A stretch of DNA of 64,000 nucleotides from Diabrotica undecimpunctata (GCF_040954645.1 NC_092806.1:76757141-76821140); one strand, 5' to 3'. Shown: positions 34,482 through 46,017, counted from the stretch's first letter. The notes: generated from the sequence alone by a model not told the origin. Translations and numbers: made by a program.

Positions 34482-36229
34482 TTGTTCCTATTAACACAAA
34501 AATACTACAATTTGCAGATGATGTGGTACTCTATTCATCAGACAAATCAATCGATGTTTCTAAAAATAATTTAACAACAGCTATTTCAACAATACATGCA
34601 TATTATGAATCAAATGGATTAACATTATCAGAATCCAAAACAGAAATCTGCTTCTTTTCCAGAAAACATAGAATTCCAGAAGGGTATATAAGTTGTGGTC
34701 AATTCAAATTTCCAATTAAAAACTGTATCAAATACCTGGGAACTTATTTAGACAGAAAACTTTTGTGGAAAGACCATACTCAACATATCATTAAAAAAAC
34801 CGAAAAAGCTATGAATATCCTAAGAGCTTTCTGTAAAACAAACTGGGGTGCAGATCCCAACATTAGTTTAATGTTTTATCGATCTATGATACGTCCAGTT
34901 TTCGATTATAGCTGTCACTTGTATGGAAACGCATCGAACACCCATTTAACAAAAATCGAGGTACAGAAAAATAAGTGCCTACGCTTGTGCCTTGGGTATC
35001 TGAAATCTACACCAATTAATGTAATGGAAATTGAAGCTGTTGAACCGCCATTGAATTTACGGAGGCAGTATCTTACTGACAAATATATAGCTCGTACCAT
35101 TAGCAGAGACCAAGTATTTCTTAAAAATATACACAATCTGGCTGTTTTAGATTTGACAAAAAGGTATTGGTTTAAGAAAAAATCTCCACTCGTGGCGGTA
35201 AGCTATAGAAATCTGTCTAAATTCAAAGAGGTACTTTATAAGGGTCATCTTCCACCAGTTTATACTGAAAAGCCTCATGTACTGTTTTCAATAAAAATCA
35301 AGACAGAATTTCTCAATGATGTCCAAGGCCCCATGTTCAACGCAGAAATTCAGAAGAAATGGCCTAATTATTATTATATATTTACTGATGGTTCAAAAAA
35401 AGGAAATAACACTGCTTGCGCAGTATACCAACAGAATTCTGGACTACAGCATAAATATAAGTTACCTGATGAAGCCACCATCTACACATCCGAAATGCTG
35501 GGTTTAAAGTTTGCTCTTTCTCACGCTTTGACAAAGGAAATGAAGAACTGTGTAATATTTACAGACAGTAAAAGTGCAGTAGAAAGACTATGTGTAACAA
35601 ATAAATCCAAGCAATTGACTCATCTTGATACAGAGATTTTAAAATTGTACTACGAGGTTTCAAAGCTCGGAAGAGAAGTTGTTATAGCATGGATCAAAGG
35701 CCATTCTGGGATAATGGGTAATATAATAGCAGATGCTCTGGCAAAAGAAGCATTATCAAGCGGAGAAACCATAGACAACAATATTTTACCGGTGTCAGAT
35801 ATAGATGTATATAATAAACATCAACTCAAATTAAAATGGCAAGCCAATTATACGGAATCAGAAAGTCAGTCATCCTTTAAATATTGGCAACCCACACTTC
35901 TTAAAAAAAGGTGGTTTCATTCAGAGTCCAACAGAAGTTTTATTAAAACTATTAATAGGCTAAGGTCAAATCATGCTCTAACACCTTCAAGAATGTGCAA
36001 AATGAATTTAGTAGACACTCCAAACTGTACTTGTGGTAAATATGGAGATTTAACACATATTCTATTAGAATGTGTACACCAACAAGGAAACATTACGTGT
36101 TTATATGAAAACTTACGAAAATTAAATGTCTGTTTCCCATTTCACATAAAAAAATTAATTTTCTCTGGAAACGTAGAAATCTATAATTGTATTTATCAGT
36201 TAATAAGGAATTGTAAATATAAACTTTAA
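34482..36229 (+). CDS. LINE ORF2 C-terminal half: RT end, RNase H, zinc motif
   Basis: The frame enters at the truncation point with no start codon (a GTG at 34523 is internal). It begins just before the RT active site FADDVVLYS, then thumb region NCIKYLGTYLDRKLLW. RNase H has Asp in FTDGSKKGN, Glu in YTSEMLGL, Asp in FTDSKSAV and Asp in NIIADALAKEA, so all four catalytic acids are present. The C-terminus has CTCGKYGDLTHILLEC, a Cys-Cys-His-Cys motif common in RNase H-bearing LINEs. RNase H supports the I group. No stops occur over 568 codons, but with the N-terminus lost it cannot act alone. Confidence 0.87.
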
Positions 36230-36609
36230 ACAATATAATTAAGATGAAACTTGTAAGCAAATTGCGAACATACCAATCATGTAATAAACCTTTTAATACG
36301 AAAAAAAAAAAAAAAATATATATATAAAAAAAAACAAAAAAAAATGTAAAACAAAATTATTACAAAAGATGACCAAAAAAAAAAAAATAAAAAATATATA
36401 TACATGTTACATACAATATCAAAAAGTAATATAACAAAATAAAAAAAAGATAAAAAAAAAATAAATAAAAATAAAAAAAAAAAAAAGAAAAATAAAAAGA
36501 AAAATTAAAACTTACATTTAGTACTAACTCGAACTCTGATTGTTGTTCTGTGAATACAAATTACAAAATAGTCTGGTCAATTGGCTATGCCAAGGCCATA
36601 AAAAAAAAA
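36230..36609 (+). other. 3' UTR and A-rich tail of the I-like LINE
   Basis: A first poly(A)-like run begins at 36301 after about 70 bp of UTR. A degenerate A-rich zone continues to about 36510. Then comes about 90 bp of ordinary sequence, ending CTATGCCAAGGCCAT before the final A-run at 36600. This may be a 3' transduction or an unusually long A-rich UTR. Confidence 0.6.
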
Positions 36610-37021
36610 AACACAAAAAATAATACCCACGGTTTTACACCATATGAATTTATATTTGGGCACATTGCAGGCCGGCCACCAGAAACTCTATACAATCAAA
36701 AAACATTAATGAGTAAAAATATATTCGAGATCTGAATAATCGCATAAAATATTTTTACAAAGTAGCCAGAGCAAAAACATAAAGACAGAAAGAAAAGGCG
36801 AAAGTAAGATTTGACGAGAATATTTCAGAACAAAGACCTGATTTTAAAATTGGTGACAAAGTTTACGTAAAAGAATCCCAAATTAAATCGAAATCAGATA
36901 ATCTTTTTAATGGACCTTTCGAAATTCAAAAACTTTTTAGAAATTACGCAATTATCCTTAACCCCAAAACTAACCAAACCTCTAAAGTAAATTTTGACAG
37001 ACTAAAACCTTATTTTGAATA
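36610..37021 (+). pseudogene. pol: Integrase C-terminus of the errantivirus-like element
   Basis: GFTPYEFIFGHIAGRPPETLY follows the right target duplication. Shifted frames then read a basic segment with VRFDENISEQRPDFKIGDKVYVKES and FNGPFEIQKLF, ending near 37021. This is the usual end of gypsy integrase. Stops and frame changes show decay. Confidence 0.78.
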
Positions 37022-37560
37022 ATTTTCCTTTACAGATTCTATAGACTCCTTTCTATCGTCCAATTCCGAATTCTCCTCACTCCTATTAATAACACAATTG
37101 GAATATTTTTTCATGAAAAAGGAAGTATACGAATATCTAACGACAAATGGACTTTACTTGTTTACAAAGAATTATTCCCTATCAAAACTACAATATCCAA
37201 CAATGACAGAATTTTGGAAAACCTATTAGAAAAATTTATGAACGTGGATACACCGAGAAAACTTGCCTTTCAAGCCGAAGTACAGACACATGTTAGTCTG
37301 CTAAAACAAATCTCATTAACTCCGTTAACTTAAAATTTAAAGAAATAACCTCTGACATAGTACCTTATAATAAACGCCTAAATCGCGGTTTAGTAAATGG
37401 TATTGGAACAATCTGGAAATTTAGACGCCTTTGACGGCGAATACTTTAATAAATGTATAAATAAGATAAATTCCGGTGAAACTCAAATTGAAAATCTATT
37501 AAAAAATCAAATATCTGTTACCAGTTCAGTTATAAGAACTTTCAACACTTATTTGTTACA
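37022..37560 (+). pseudogene. env: Env remnant of the errantivirus-like element (plus strand)
   Basis: Around 37320-37540 the shifted frames read RGLVNGIGTIWK and LDAFDGEYFNKCINKI, which resemble the region after the furin site of errantivirus envelopes. It has many stops and is truncated at about 37560, where a minus-strand LTR fragment begins. It shows that the host element once had env. Confidence 0.65.
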
Positions 37561-37573
37561 TGGTAATTTATAG

Positions 37574-37734
37574 GTTTGGTATGAAGTGCTGAATCGCTGT
37601 TCCCATGAACATTGGCCAACGGTTCGTACAAAGTTCTTCTACTGCGTGCTCAGTGGTTTCTATGGGAATGGGATGATGAAATCTGAAGTCGGTGAACTTA
37701 AGCTAGTTCAAGGTAAATAATTTCTCATATAACA
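37574..37734 (-). repeat. Partial 3' LTR of a second errantivirus-like element
   Basis: On the minus strand a purine tract AATAAGGGGAGC (about 37735-37746) is followed by TGTTATATGAGAAATT, the usual tract/LTR junction. The LTR runs about 160 bp and is cut off at the plus-strand env remnant. It lies directly downstream of the minus-strand env. Confidence 0.55.
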
Positions 37735-37776
37735 GCTCCCCTTATTAGTGAAAAGTCAATGCCATTGCTTTCAGTT

Positions 37777-38590
37777 TTATAAAGTAATTGGTGTGTCTGT
37801 TTCTTCTTCGCTTTCTTGTTGGACATTGGGTCTTCTTCTGAAGGTGGTTGAGCTTTGAGGTTTCTGTTTAATGGAATTTCTGCATGGTAGTGAAGTTGGA
37901 GGCTGATCCTGGGACAAGGAGATTGAAATTTTTGGAAATATTTTGGTTCGGTATTTGCAGAAAAGGTATAAGATAACTAGGATAATAATTAGGGATGAGG
38001 TTGATATAGTCAATACGGGTAGATGCTCCTCAATGAATGATTGGTTCATAATATCGTTCAGTTCTTCTGAATATTGGTCCAATTTGTGTGGTGCAATATT
38101 TAAGTCATCTAAGTTAATATTACTGAGTTTTAGTGGTTTCAATTTTGATAGGTGACTCTTTGTCTCAAAATAGTCACAGCATCTGTAGGGTACGTTAACT
38201 GGGTGACTTCTATACGTGATATTTGTCTATTTCTTAATTTGGTCTCTGTCATGAATTCTGGTGCTGCCGATGAATGCAATATATTCGGGAATTAATCTTA
38301 AGATTGAATTTGTTTTGATTATTTGTGTAGTGACGTCTTTTATTGCACATTTGATTGTTACTGGTAATGGATCGGAAATGGTTAGTAATCATAAATTTCT
38401 GTCAATTTCTTGTACATTGTAGCCTTGTACCAAGAGCATGGACATCTGGCAAGTTTTTAGTAAGTTGCTGAGAGGTTTTAAAAGCTGAGCTACACATATA
38501 ATGTATTATTTTGATTATCTTTTGTCTATCCCTATAAGGAAACCACTGAGAAATATTTGAAGTCACAAAAGTAAATATTGATGGAATCAT
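37777..38590 (-). pseudogene. env: Env C-terminal remnant of a second errantivirus-like element (minus strand)
   Basis: The 121-codon frame 37777-38142 ends an envelope protein. It has a helical stem, a strongly hydrophobic segment (LTISTSSLIIILVILYLFC) and a basic, Ser/Pro-rich tail. Upstream the same reading, with one stop near 38244, includes TIKCAIKDVTTQIIK and YRCCDYFETK. A polypurine tract and LTR start lie just downstream. It is a different copy from the plus-strand env, in opposite orientation. Confidence 0.75.
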
Positions 38591-38701
38591 TTCAGCCCTG
38601 AGATTTATATTTTATTTATGTTTTCATTTGTTTAATTAACGAAATAATTAATTGATTAATTAATTGTCTAGCATTTATATAATACTCAAATTAAAACCCA
38701 A

Positions 38702-39173
38702 CTACAGCCTCCTGTTTTCTCAACATTCTGTTTTTTGATTCATTCGTTTATGTTGGACCATAACAAAGTTAGGTACTTTTAGGAACAATTAACCATGTTT
38801 TTCACCAATACAGGGTGTTTTTTAATAAGTATGGCAAACTTCAAGGGTAAATTCAAGATGAAAAAATAATGCCAGTTTGCTTTATAAACATATGTCCACA
38901 AATGCATCATTTCTGAGATAGAGGGTGTTGAAATTTTTCTTAAAAACCAACGATTTATTTATTGCTTTAAAACCGGTTGAGATATGCAAATGAAATTTGG
39001 TGGGTTTTAAGACGTAGTTATTGCACATTCTTTGACATACAAGTAGAAATTTAATATTCACCATTAACGCGCATACGGATAATATAACGGCTGATGTGGT
39101 AATATAACTTTTTTATAGTCTAATGTAAGCGAATGAATCAAAAAACAAAACGTTGAGAAAACATGAAGCTATA
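38702..39173. mobile_element. MITE-like element with ~70-bp imperfect terminal inverted repeats
   Basis: The left end has GTTTTCTCAACATTCTG then TTTTTTGATTCATTCG. The right end is its inverse with a few differences. The total is about 470 bp with no transposase frame. The interior contains AGGGTGTTTTTTAATAAG. I could not define a target duplication, so the superfamily is unknown. Confidence 0.6.
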
Positions 39174-40359
39174 GTTTTTTTTAATTTCAGTATTCTATAT
39201 GCCAGAAAATGTTCAATGCTAGAAAATTTCACAGGGTGATGCGAACTTTGAGAAAAAAACATACTTTGATTGGTACACCCGGTATACAATGAAAATTTAC
39301 CCGATTAGCAACATTATTACATTATGACAACAGGTTTAGGAGATACGAGACATCAAAAATGACCCATTTTTAAGGTATGCTTTTAAGCTGTAACTACTTA
39401 TTTTAAATCCACTTACGGGGCTCACTTAAGATATTATTCAAAATAACCAAACCAAAACCATAATTACAAACAAAACTCCCAAAAATTATGTAATCCGACT
39501 GAACTAAAATTCTTAAAAAAAAACTAAACTAAATCCTAAATATTTTACATCATTTGGTATCCTCCGGTGACTCCTCGCGTGAAAGATCCCACCAAAAGTG
39601 ACCGGTATAAGGTCGCGTCACATCTTTCAACATCAAATAAGCACAGAAGCTAAGTACTGCCAACTGACTGAATTTGAAATTTCTATACAGCGTTCCACGT
39701 TAAGAAAATAACATTGCGGAGATAGGGCCATGTATTTCTTATCGACGATAGAAGCACAGCGATGCCAGGATGAACGCAAGCACGATTCAGGGTTGTATAA
39801 TTTGTATTTTTGTTTTCACAGACATGAATTAAATTAACGTTTTTTAACGTAATTGACCAAAAGTGCCCTTCGAAACAAGAGATGAAAAGTAGGGAAAATG
39901 ATTTTAATTAAATAAATAGTATTTACAAAAGATAATTTTATTTTATCTTATTTTAATTATAGTAACGACAGTTTATTTGTTTTTCGGTAAGAATATCATA
40001 TATCATGAATCATAGAAATCAGTAGAAAATATTGCTTAGTTAAATCATGCACTTTGCCGGCTAATAAAGATTTAAAAACAAATAAACGGACCGCTTGGAA
40101 TGCATATATCTAATTACTAATTGCAACTTAAAATAATACGGTGTACGTATGTCAGCGATTTTATGTCGTTCTCTGAGACTACATAATGATAATAAGGCTT
40201 TGTGGTTCTTTAGATGTTATTCTGACTTTACAGTTAAATGTTAATTGAAAATGGAAATTCGGTGGTTTACCATTAAATTTAGGTGGTTTGTATGCAACAC
40301 ACAATCCATATGATTTATTACCTAAGAATAATTCCAAGGAAAGGTGTTCAATATTATTA
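39174..40359. other. AT-rich DNA without recognisable gene
   Basis: Mostly AT-rich, with a somewhat more balanced stretch at 39560-39800. I checked this for tRNA-, 5S- or SINE-like promoter boxes and found nothing convincing. There are no coding motifs. Confidence 0.5.
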
Positions 40360-40629
40360 CTATTTGTTTGTATAGTTTTTATACTTAATTTGAGATTTAA
40401 TATTAAATACCATACCTACCCCAGTTCCATTCCTATCTCTTCTTATCACATTATTCCCATCTATACTTATATCCTTATCGGTAATGAAGTTTGTAAGCCA
40501 AGTTTCACTAATTGCTAAGATATCAAAATTTTTTATAAGGACACAGTTTTTGAATTCAAGAAAATGTGCAGTTAGTGATGTTATATTAATATGACCAAAA
40601 GTAATCATAATATATAAGACGAAGAACAA
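40360..40629 (-). pseudogene. LINE endonuclease N-terminal fragment (CR1/Jockey-like)
   Basis: An 89-codon frame reads HINITSLTAHFLEF, then FDILAISETWL and NVIRRDRNGTGVG. This is the start of an apurinic-endonuclease-type LINE ORF2, including the catalytic Glu of SETWL. The rest of the protein does not follow in the expected direction, so it is a fragment. Confidence 0.75.
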
Positions 40630-40772
40630 ATTATTTATGAATATAATATAATAATAATTATATCGTAATCATAGATAGAGGCATAAAATTTAAATTCGTA
40701 GAACTGTACGTTTATTTTTACAATAATAATAGCAAAATACAATTAATTAGTGAGAATACAAAATAAAAATAA

Positions 40773-41452
40773 TCTTCTTCTTCTTCTTGTGCCACTCCTG
40801 TCGGAGATTGTAAATCATCAAGGTTATCCTGACCTTTTTTTTGGCAATCGGGCTAAGTGCCCATCCAGCCAGCAACAAATGTGTAATAACGTTCACTTAA
40901 ATTAACCTATTCTAACTAAACTAAATACACAACAATTCTGGAAATTAATCTCCTGATCTTGTTTACAGCCTACCTAAAGAGTTCATTAGTGGTACAGCCA
41001 AACCACTCTCTCAAATTACGCAATAATGACATTCTTCTACGGCCTGGATTCCGTTTTCCTTCTATTTTTAATTGCATTATATTTTGAAGTAATGCGTATT
41101 TTTGTCCTCTCATCAGGTGACCCAAATATTCGAGTTTTCTTCGTTTAATCGTTGACAAAATTTCTGGGTCTTTTCCTATCCTTCGCATTACTTCAAAGTT
41201 TGTGACTCTTTCAACCCAACTTATCTTCAGTATTCGACGGTAGCACCACATCTTGAAATTTTCAATATTTTTTATGTTGTTCTGTTTGAGAGTCCAGGCC
41301 TCTACACCGTATAGTAGCGTGTTAAATACGTAGCCTTTTAGCATTCTTAATTGTAGAGGTATGCTTATATCTCTGTTGAAGAAGAATTTCCTCATCTTTA
41401 TGAAGGTGGCCCTGGCAATTTCGATACGTCTTTTTATTTCACTATTATAAAA
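40773..41452 (-). mobile_element. RTE-like LINE 3' end with (GAA)n tail
   Basis: The minus-strand coding frame (41452-40970, ATG at 41395 internal) encodes the ORF2 C-terminal domain. It has NTLLYGVEAWTL, MWCYRRILKISWVERVTN, RKLEYLGHLMRG and NPGRRRMSLLRNL, common in insect RTE-like proteins. After the stop a roughly 190-bp UTR ends in AGAGTGGCACAAG and (GAA)n at 40773-40788. The RT core is absent because of 5' truncation. It is of a different subtype from the copy at 10606. Confidence 0.82.
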
Positions 41453-41899
41453 AATGAATACTAGAACTCTACGTACAGTTCGTGTTTTTGTTTGTCAAAA
41501 ATAGTACTCAGTTGGCCCCACAACTCAACATTTTGTTAATGGCCACAAAGCAACAAATATATTTTTTACTCACAGGTTGATTGGTCTACATTTTAATCTC
41601 CCATATCCAAGCTGGTAATATGTTTCTTCGCACCACCTAGACTTGCAAAAATTTGGCCTTTCCACGACCAGCAGCACTTGTAACGAAACTTATTACACGT
41701 GTATTTATAAATAGCTTGATTTTCTTTTGTTAGAAGTTCCATTACAACTAATCCACTGCTCTTCAATTTCAATTAATTTTTAAACACTAAATCTCATTTC
41801 CATCTGTTTATAAACATCACTGCCATTGGTAGTAAATTTCTTGATGTACAGTAGTGAACGCATATTCTTGGCTGATATGCGGATATCTTTGATAGTCTA

Positions 41900-43690
41900 G
41901 GGTTTGAAATGTTTTGACTTAATTGTAATTAAAGGAAATGCCTTATTGAAAATACAGACAAGCTTATCTAAAAAATCATTGAAATTATAGTCCACGTCTG
42001 TAGAGGGAAAGTGCCACCCAGAAGTCAAGCACAAATTTTGGAATTTACGAAAGTTCTAAGCGAAAAAATCCTACCTAAACATTGGATTTTCGAGGATTGT
42101 TTGTTAAGAGTGTTAAACTTGGTATATACTGCTTCCTGGTCAGGGAGTCCTGCATTAATAATTGTAGAATGTACATCAAGGGGTGAAAACTTTGAGACAA
42201 CATAATCAATTATGGTATATGTTGTTATAGTAATTCATGTTGTAGGAGGATTGTGCATTGTGAAACCATACGATTCGAATATATTGATCATAATTAAGTA
42301 GCACAAATCACCGCATAGAATCTTTCTGCTTTTATTGGGCATATCGTCTAACAAATTTAACAGGTTCTGAAAAAATAGTAGAAGACTCAGGTGATCTATA
42401 AATGCAAAAATTGTATAGATTAAGATTTTTGTTATAAACCAATCAAAACTCAAAAAAGGATTCATTCAACAGAAAGTCATATTTTGTTATAGGAGAGAAA
42501 TTATTATTTGTAGAAAGAATTAGAGTGCCACCATGAGCTGAACTTGGACGATCGTACCTAGCAATTGTGGTATACTTTTGTATAAAAAAGGCTCATTAAC
42601 TTTAAGCTAGTGCTCGGTACTTGCAACTATCGGGGGAAATCCTAATTCCTCTGGAAACAAAAATGATTCATCTGTTTTATATCTTATAGAACGAATATTA
42701 ATCAGAACCATGCTAAAGTTGTCATCACTATAATAATTGGAGGTTTCTAGTTCCACAGAACACGTCATATTATTTAAAAATTTCGTTTTGAAGAGGCAAC
42801 AGAATAGTAGTTTCGGTGACTTTTCCTTGATTTTTGTACGCGAATAATTCTTTCCGAAGTGAGAAAGGACCTAAAAGCAGCAAGATCAGCTTCCACCTCA
42901 GTTGGATAAATTCCATAGGCATCGTTAAATTCTAGAAGGATTTTTCGTAGATCTTCAGTCTTAGTGGGAAGTCTTTCGGAAGTCAAAAAGAGTTTACCTT
43001 GTGTTGGTGACTCCTTCGTAACGTATTGAAGCAGGTTGGTCGTGTAGAAAAGCAAGATGTAGTTTAATGGCTTTCAAGATATCCGATTCCCTTAATCTTG
43101 CTAGAAGATATCGACTGTTTGAGACTTATTGGTTAATCTAACTCTTGGTGAGGTCAAAGAATCCAAATTTATCGATGGTTCCAAATTATCCTTCTTAATA
43201 AAGTTATTATGAGAATGGAAAGCACTCTTAGATTTGTAAATTTCGATGGCCTGCTTGTCTGTGATTATTTTTGTATTTTCCACTTCACTTTTGTTCTTGC
43301 TTAAATGGTAATTGGATTTCTTAAGCTAACGGGACTTCTGATGTTCTTCGGACTCATATTTGACTTAGATGAAGGCGTTGGTTCGAAATATAAAGATTCT
43401 GTAGACCATTTAATGTTTACACCAGGTGGCCAAATTTCCTTATTAAATAATAAGTCAATGAAGGTTTTAGATTTTATGCCCATTTTGAATGAGGAACCAC
43501 TGGCTGTGTCTGCATCTTGAAGAAAGGCATAACATCTAATATATTCCTTGATACCCAGATTCTCTTTAATTAAGTGAACAACTTGTATAGGGGTATAAAT
43601 TGGAGTTAAGTTGGTAATAACTACATAATGGTATTTATCTTCTGTATGTTCTTCAAATGCAATGTACTGGATTTTTATTTTTGAGGACAT
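41900..43690 (-). mobile_element. Decayed CR1/Jockey-like LINE: ORF1 end and endonuclease
   Basis: From high to low coordinates, frame 43301-43690 reads an RRM-like ORF1 block (VVITNLTPIYTPIQVVHLI, SFKMGIKSKTFIDLLF, WPPGVNIKW). Frames 43101-43283 and 42774-43055 give unassigned charged segments. Frame 42235-42465, continuing to about 42030, gives the endonuclease core (KILCGDLC where the family has GDFN, then IDYVVSKF and INAGLPDQEAV). Frameshifts and the altered GDxN motif show it is dead. No RT follows. Confidence 0.65.
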
Positions 43691-44461
43691 CTGAAATAGT
43701 TATTTTATGACAAACGAGATGAAATCGAAACATAAGCTGAATTACGGAAACAAATTGTTGATGCTCCAGAAACTATCTGACATAATGTAGTTGTAACGAT
43801 GGCATTACTAATAATTGGATTCGTCATATCAATGCATGTGTTCGCAAAAGTGGAGTTCACTTTGAACGTTGATTATATACTTATTGTCAAGTAAGTGGAA
43901 GTATCTAATTTAATTTTAGTTCACCAGTAATCAAATTACTGATAGTCTGAGCATAGTATAAAAAAATAAATTATAATTATTAAAGTTGTCAGTTGTATTT
44001 AATTTCCACTGTAAATTATGTAATTTAGTTTAAGCCCTCGGCATTAAACACAATTAAAACTTAATAATAAATAATACTAGTTCGGTTAAAAGAACAAGTG
44101 TTTTTTATTCTAACTAATTGGCATTTTAAAAATTTATTTAAAATTATACCATATTTCAATACATTTCAGAAAAACATTACAAATAATTTTTCTTAGTTCA
44201 ATAATTACTTCTTAGAAATTAAACCATAGTACTTACTTAAATAAAAATAATAATTGATTTAAAACTTCGAGCTTTAATCCAAAACCTTAATTTAGATAAT
44301 AGTAAATATCACATTATTAAAGCAAGAAATAATTACTTTGCAGATATTTTTTTCTCATGTAAACAATGTTGAATAGTAAATAAACAAGTGTGGATTATGT
44401 TAAATGTCGTAAGTCACAAACGAGTTTTTATTCAGAAGCGCTTTCACTGCGTACGAAGTTA
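43691..44461. other. AT-rich DNA, no gene seen
   Basis: No open frame of note, no repeats above background and no recognisable motif. Confidence 0.5.
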
Positions 44462-45376
44462 CATATAAGTGTAATTTATGTAGGTACAGGTAGATATTAA
44501 TTTTATTTTGGATGTTTTTCCAGTAAGTAACAATAAATGTTTATAATAAATGCCCAGTTTATCTATTTCTAACTTTTTATTGATGCAAGATGTACTAGAT
44601 TTTATGGAACACATTTCCAAGAAAACACGTTTTGAATGGTTCTTTTCCTTTGCCAAGATACAGGAATCCTCGAAATTAAATTCATGTTTCAACGTTAATG
44701 CATTTTCTGTCAATGCACATGCATTTATTTTTTTTGGTTTTTGAATTTAGTTTTTTTTGTTTTTGTGTATAACTTCGATACCGTTTTCACTTTTTTGGTT
44801 ATAATTTTTAAACCACTAACATTTTTGAAGATGTTCATTAGCTTCGGTGTCGGAACTGGAATGTAGGGTAGGCAACCATAAGTTATTTTAGATGGTATCA
44901 CTGATGTGTTGTGTGTCAATGTCAATTGTCGGACCTCATTGTTATGAAAATTTTGGTTGTCAGAAAAATGCGAAGGAAAAGGAGAATCGAAAATGAGTTT
45001 ATTTAACAGCCCTATAGGATAGCAGTTCTGTTGTAATATAGATCTCAGCTTTTGTAGTCCCTTGTCTCTGAACTCGATGTGTGACAGAAGTTGATAACCC
45101 TAGTTTTCAGGGCCAAAACCAATATTGTTTTCATCTTAGATGGATGATGAGAATGAAAGTTTATAAAACGGTTACTAAAACAAGGTTTATCGTAAACCTT
45201 TGTGGTAAACCATTCAAAACGTGTTTTCTTGGAAATGTGTTCCATAAAATCTAGTTACATCTTGCATCAATAAAAAGTCAGACAGATAAACTGAGCAACA
45301 TTTATTGTTACTTACTGGAAAAACATCAAAAATAAAATTAATATCTACCTGTACCTACATAAATTACACTTATATG
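44462..45376. mobile_element. Long terminal inverted repeat element (~170-180-bp arms)
   Basis: Arms 44462-44641 and 45208-45376 are inverted copies opening CATATAAGTGTAATTTATG. They differ by a few substitutions and a short indel. The 566-bp middle has no transposase. Short frames in it are not protein-like. It is a foldback or MITE-type DNA element of unknown family. Confidence 0.75.
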
Positions 45377-45846
45377 CATAACATGTTGCATACCATTAAG
45401 ACAGGTTAAAAAATTAAAATCAGCTAAGATGGACCTCTAATATTTCTTAAAAAGAAAAATAATATTAAGTACACCTAATTACTTTTTAATCATAGGGATT
45501 TTTCTTTTTGTTCTCTATGTGTCAGAGTTAAAACACACCAGTAAAAGATGACAAACTAAGTTTTACTATCTGTACCTAAATTTTAAAAATTTTAGAATGT
45601 ATTTTGTCCATTATTTTATATTTTATATGTGTGTTATTAATGTTGAGTGTCAATGCTTTTAGAAATAATCTCAACGACTAGTAAGTACCTGAAGAATATT
45701 TAGAAAGAAATATTTACATATTTTTCTTATAACACTGTCTTGAAAAAGGAATAAAACCATTCCGAAAGCTAGACAAAAAGTCAAAAGAGTGTTTCATTAA
45801 TATCCCGGCCAATTTTCTGACTGCAACCCTAATAAACTGTGTTGTT

Positions 45847-45927
<81 letters not shown>

Positions 45928-46017
45928 TTATTTCAAGAAGAAAGATATTTCGACGTACCATACAACGGTTGCTTTTCTTAGAATGATGACGTAGACCAGA
46001 ATCCTCAGGCCCGTCCT
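45377..46017. other. AT-rich DNA with (TA)n at 45849-45922 and a degenerate hammerhead-like hairpin
   Basis: At 45738-45768 the sequence reads CTTGAAAAAGG...CCATTCCGAAAGC, similar in layout to the CTGANGA...GAAA motifs elsewhere but not matching the core. It lies about 80 bp before the (TA)n tract. Nothing else is recognisable. Confidence 0.45.

Larger units (their letters stand above)
34482..36609 (+). mobile_element. I-like LINE, 5'-truncated, with 13-bp target duplications
   Basis: It is bounded by AACACAAAAAATA at 34469-34481 and 36610-36622. Ignoring the insert makes the gypsy integrase frame continuous across YNNTKN and THGFTPYEF. The body is the 3' part of ORF2 (RT end, RNase H, zinc motif), a 3' UTR, a long A-rich zone (36301-36510), about 90 bp of non-A-rich sequence, and a terminal poly(A). 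The ORF2 part is one long open frame, so it is younger than its host element. Confidence 0.88.
24584..37560 (+). mobile_element. Old env-bearing gypsy (errantivirus-like) element, split by nested insertions
   Basis: Pieces in order on the plus strand are gag (24584-25605), protease (about 25628-25930), RT and RNase H (26219-27566), more RNase H and the start of integrase (33888-34481), the integrase C-terminus (36610-37021) and env (37022-37560). Two insertions split it: an I-like LINE at 27567-33887 and a second I-like LINE at 34482-36609. Both are bounded by duplicated target bases that make the gypsy reading continuous when ignored. Many stops and indels show that this is the oldest layer. 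LTRs were not identified. Confidence 0.85.

Noticed and set aside
39560..39800. Possible 5S- or tRNA-derived SINE
   Set aside because: I looked for A/B-box or 5S internal-control words. Only loose resemblance was found, with no tail or TSD.
44550..45245. Short frames on both strands with similar peptides (HISKKTRFEWF)
   Set aside because: The similarity comes from the inverted arms of the long-TIR element, not from two genes.
45738..45768. Fifth hammerhead-like core
   Set aside because: The layout is similar (hairpin then GAAAG before (TA)n) but it reads CTTGAAA instead of CTGANGA, so I keep it only as a degenerate look-alike.
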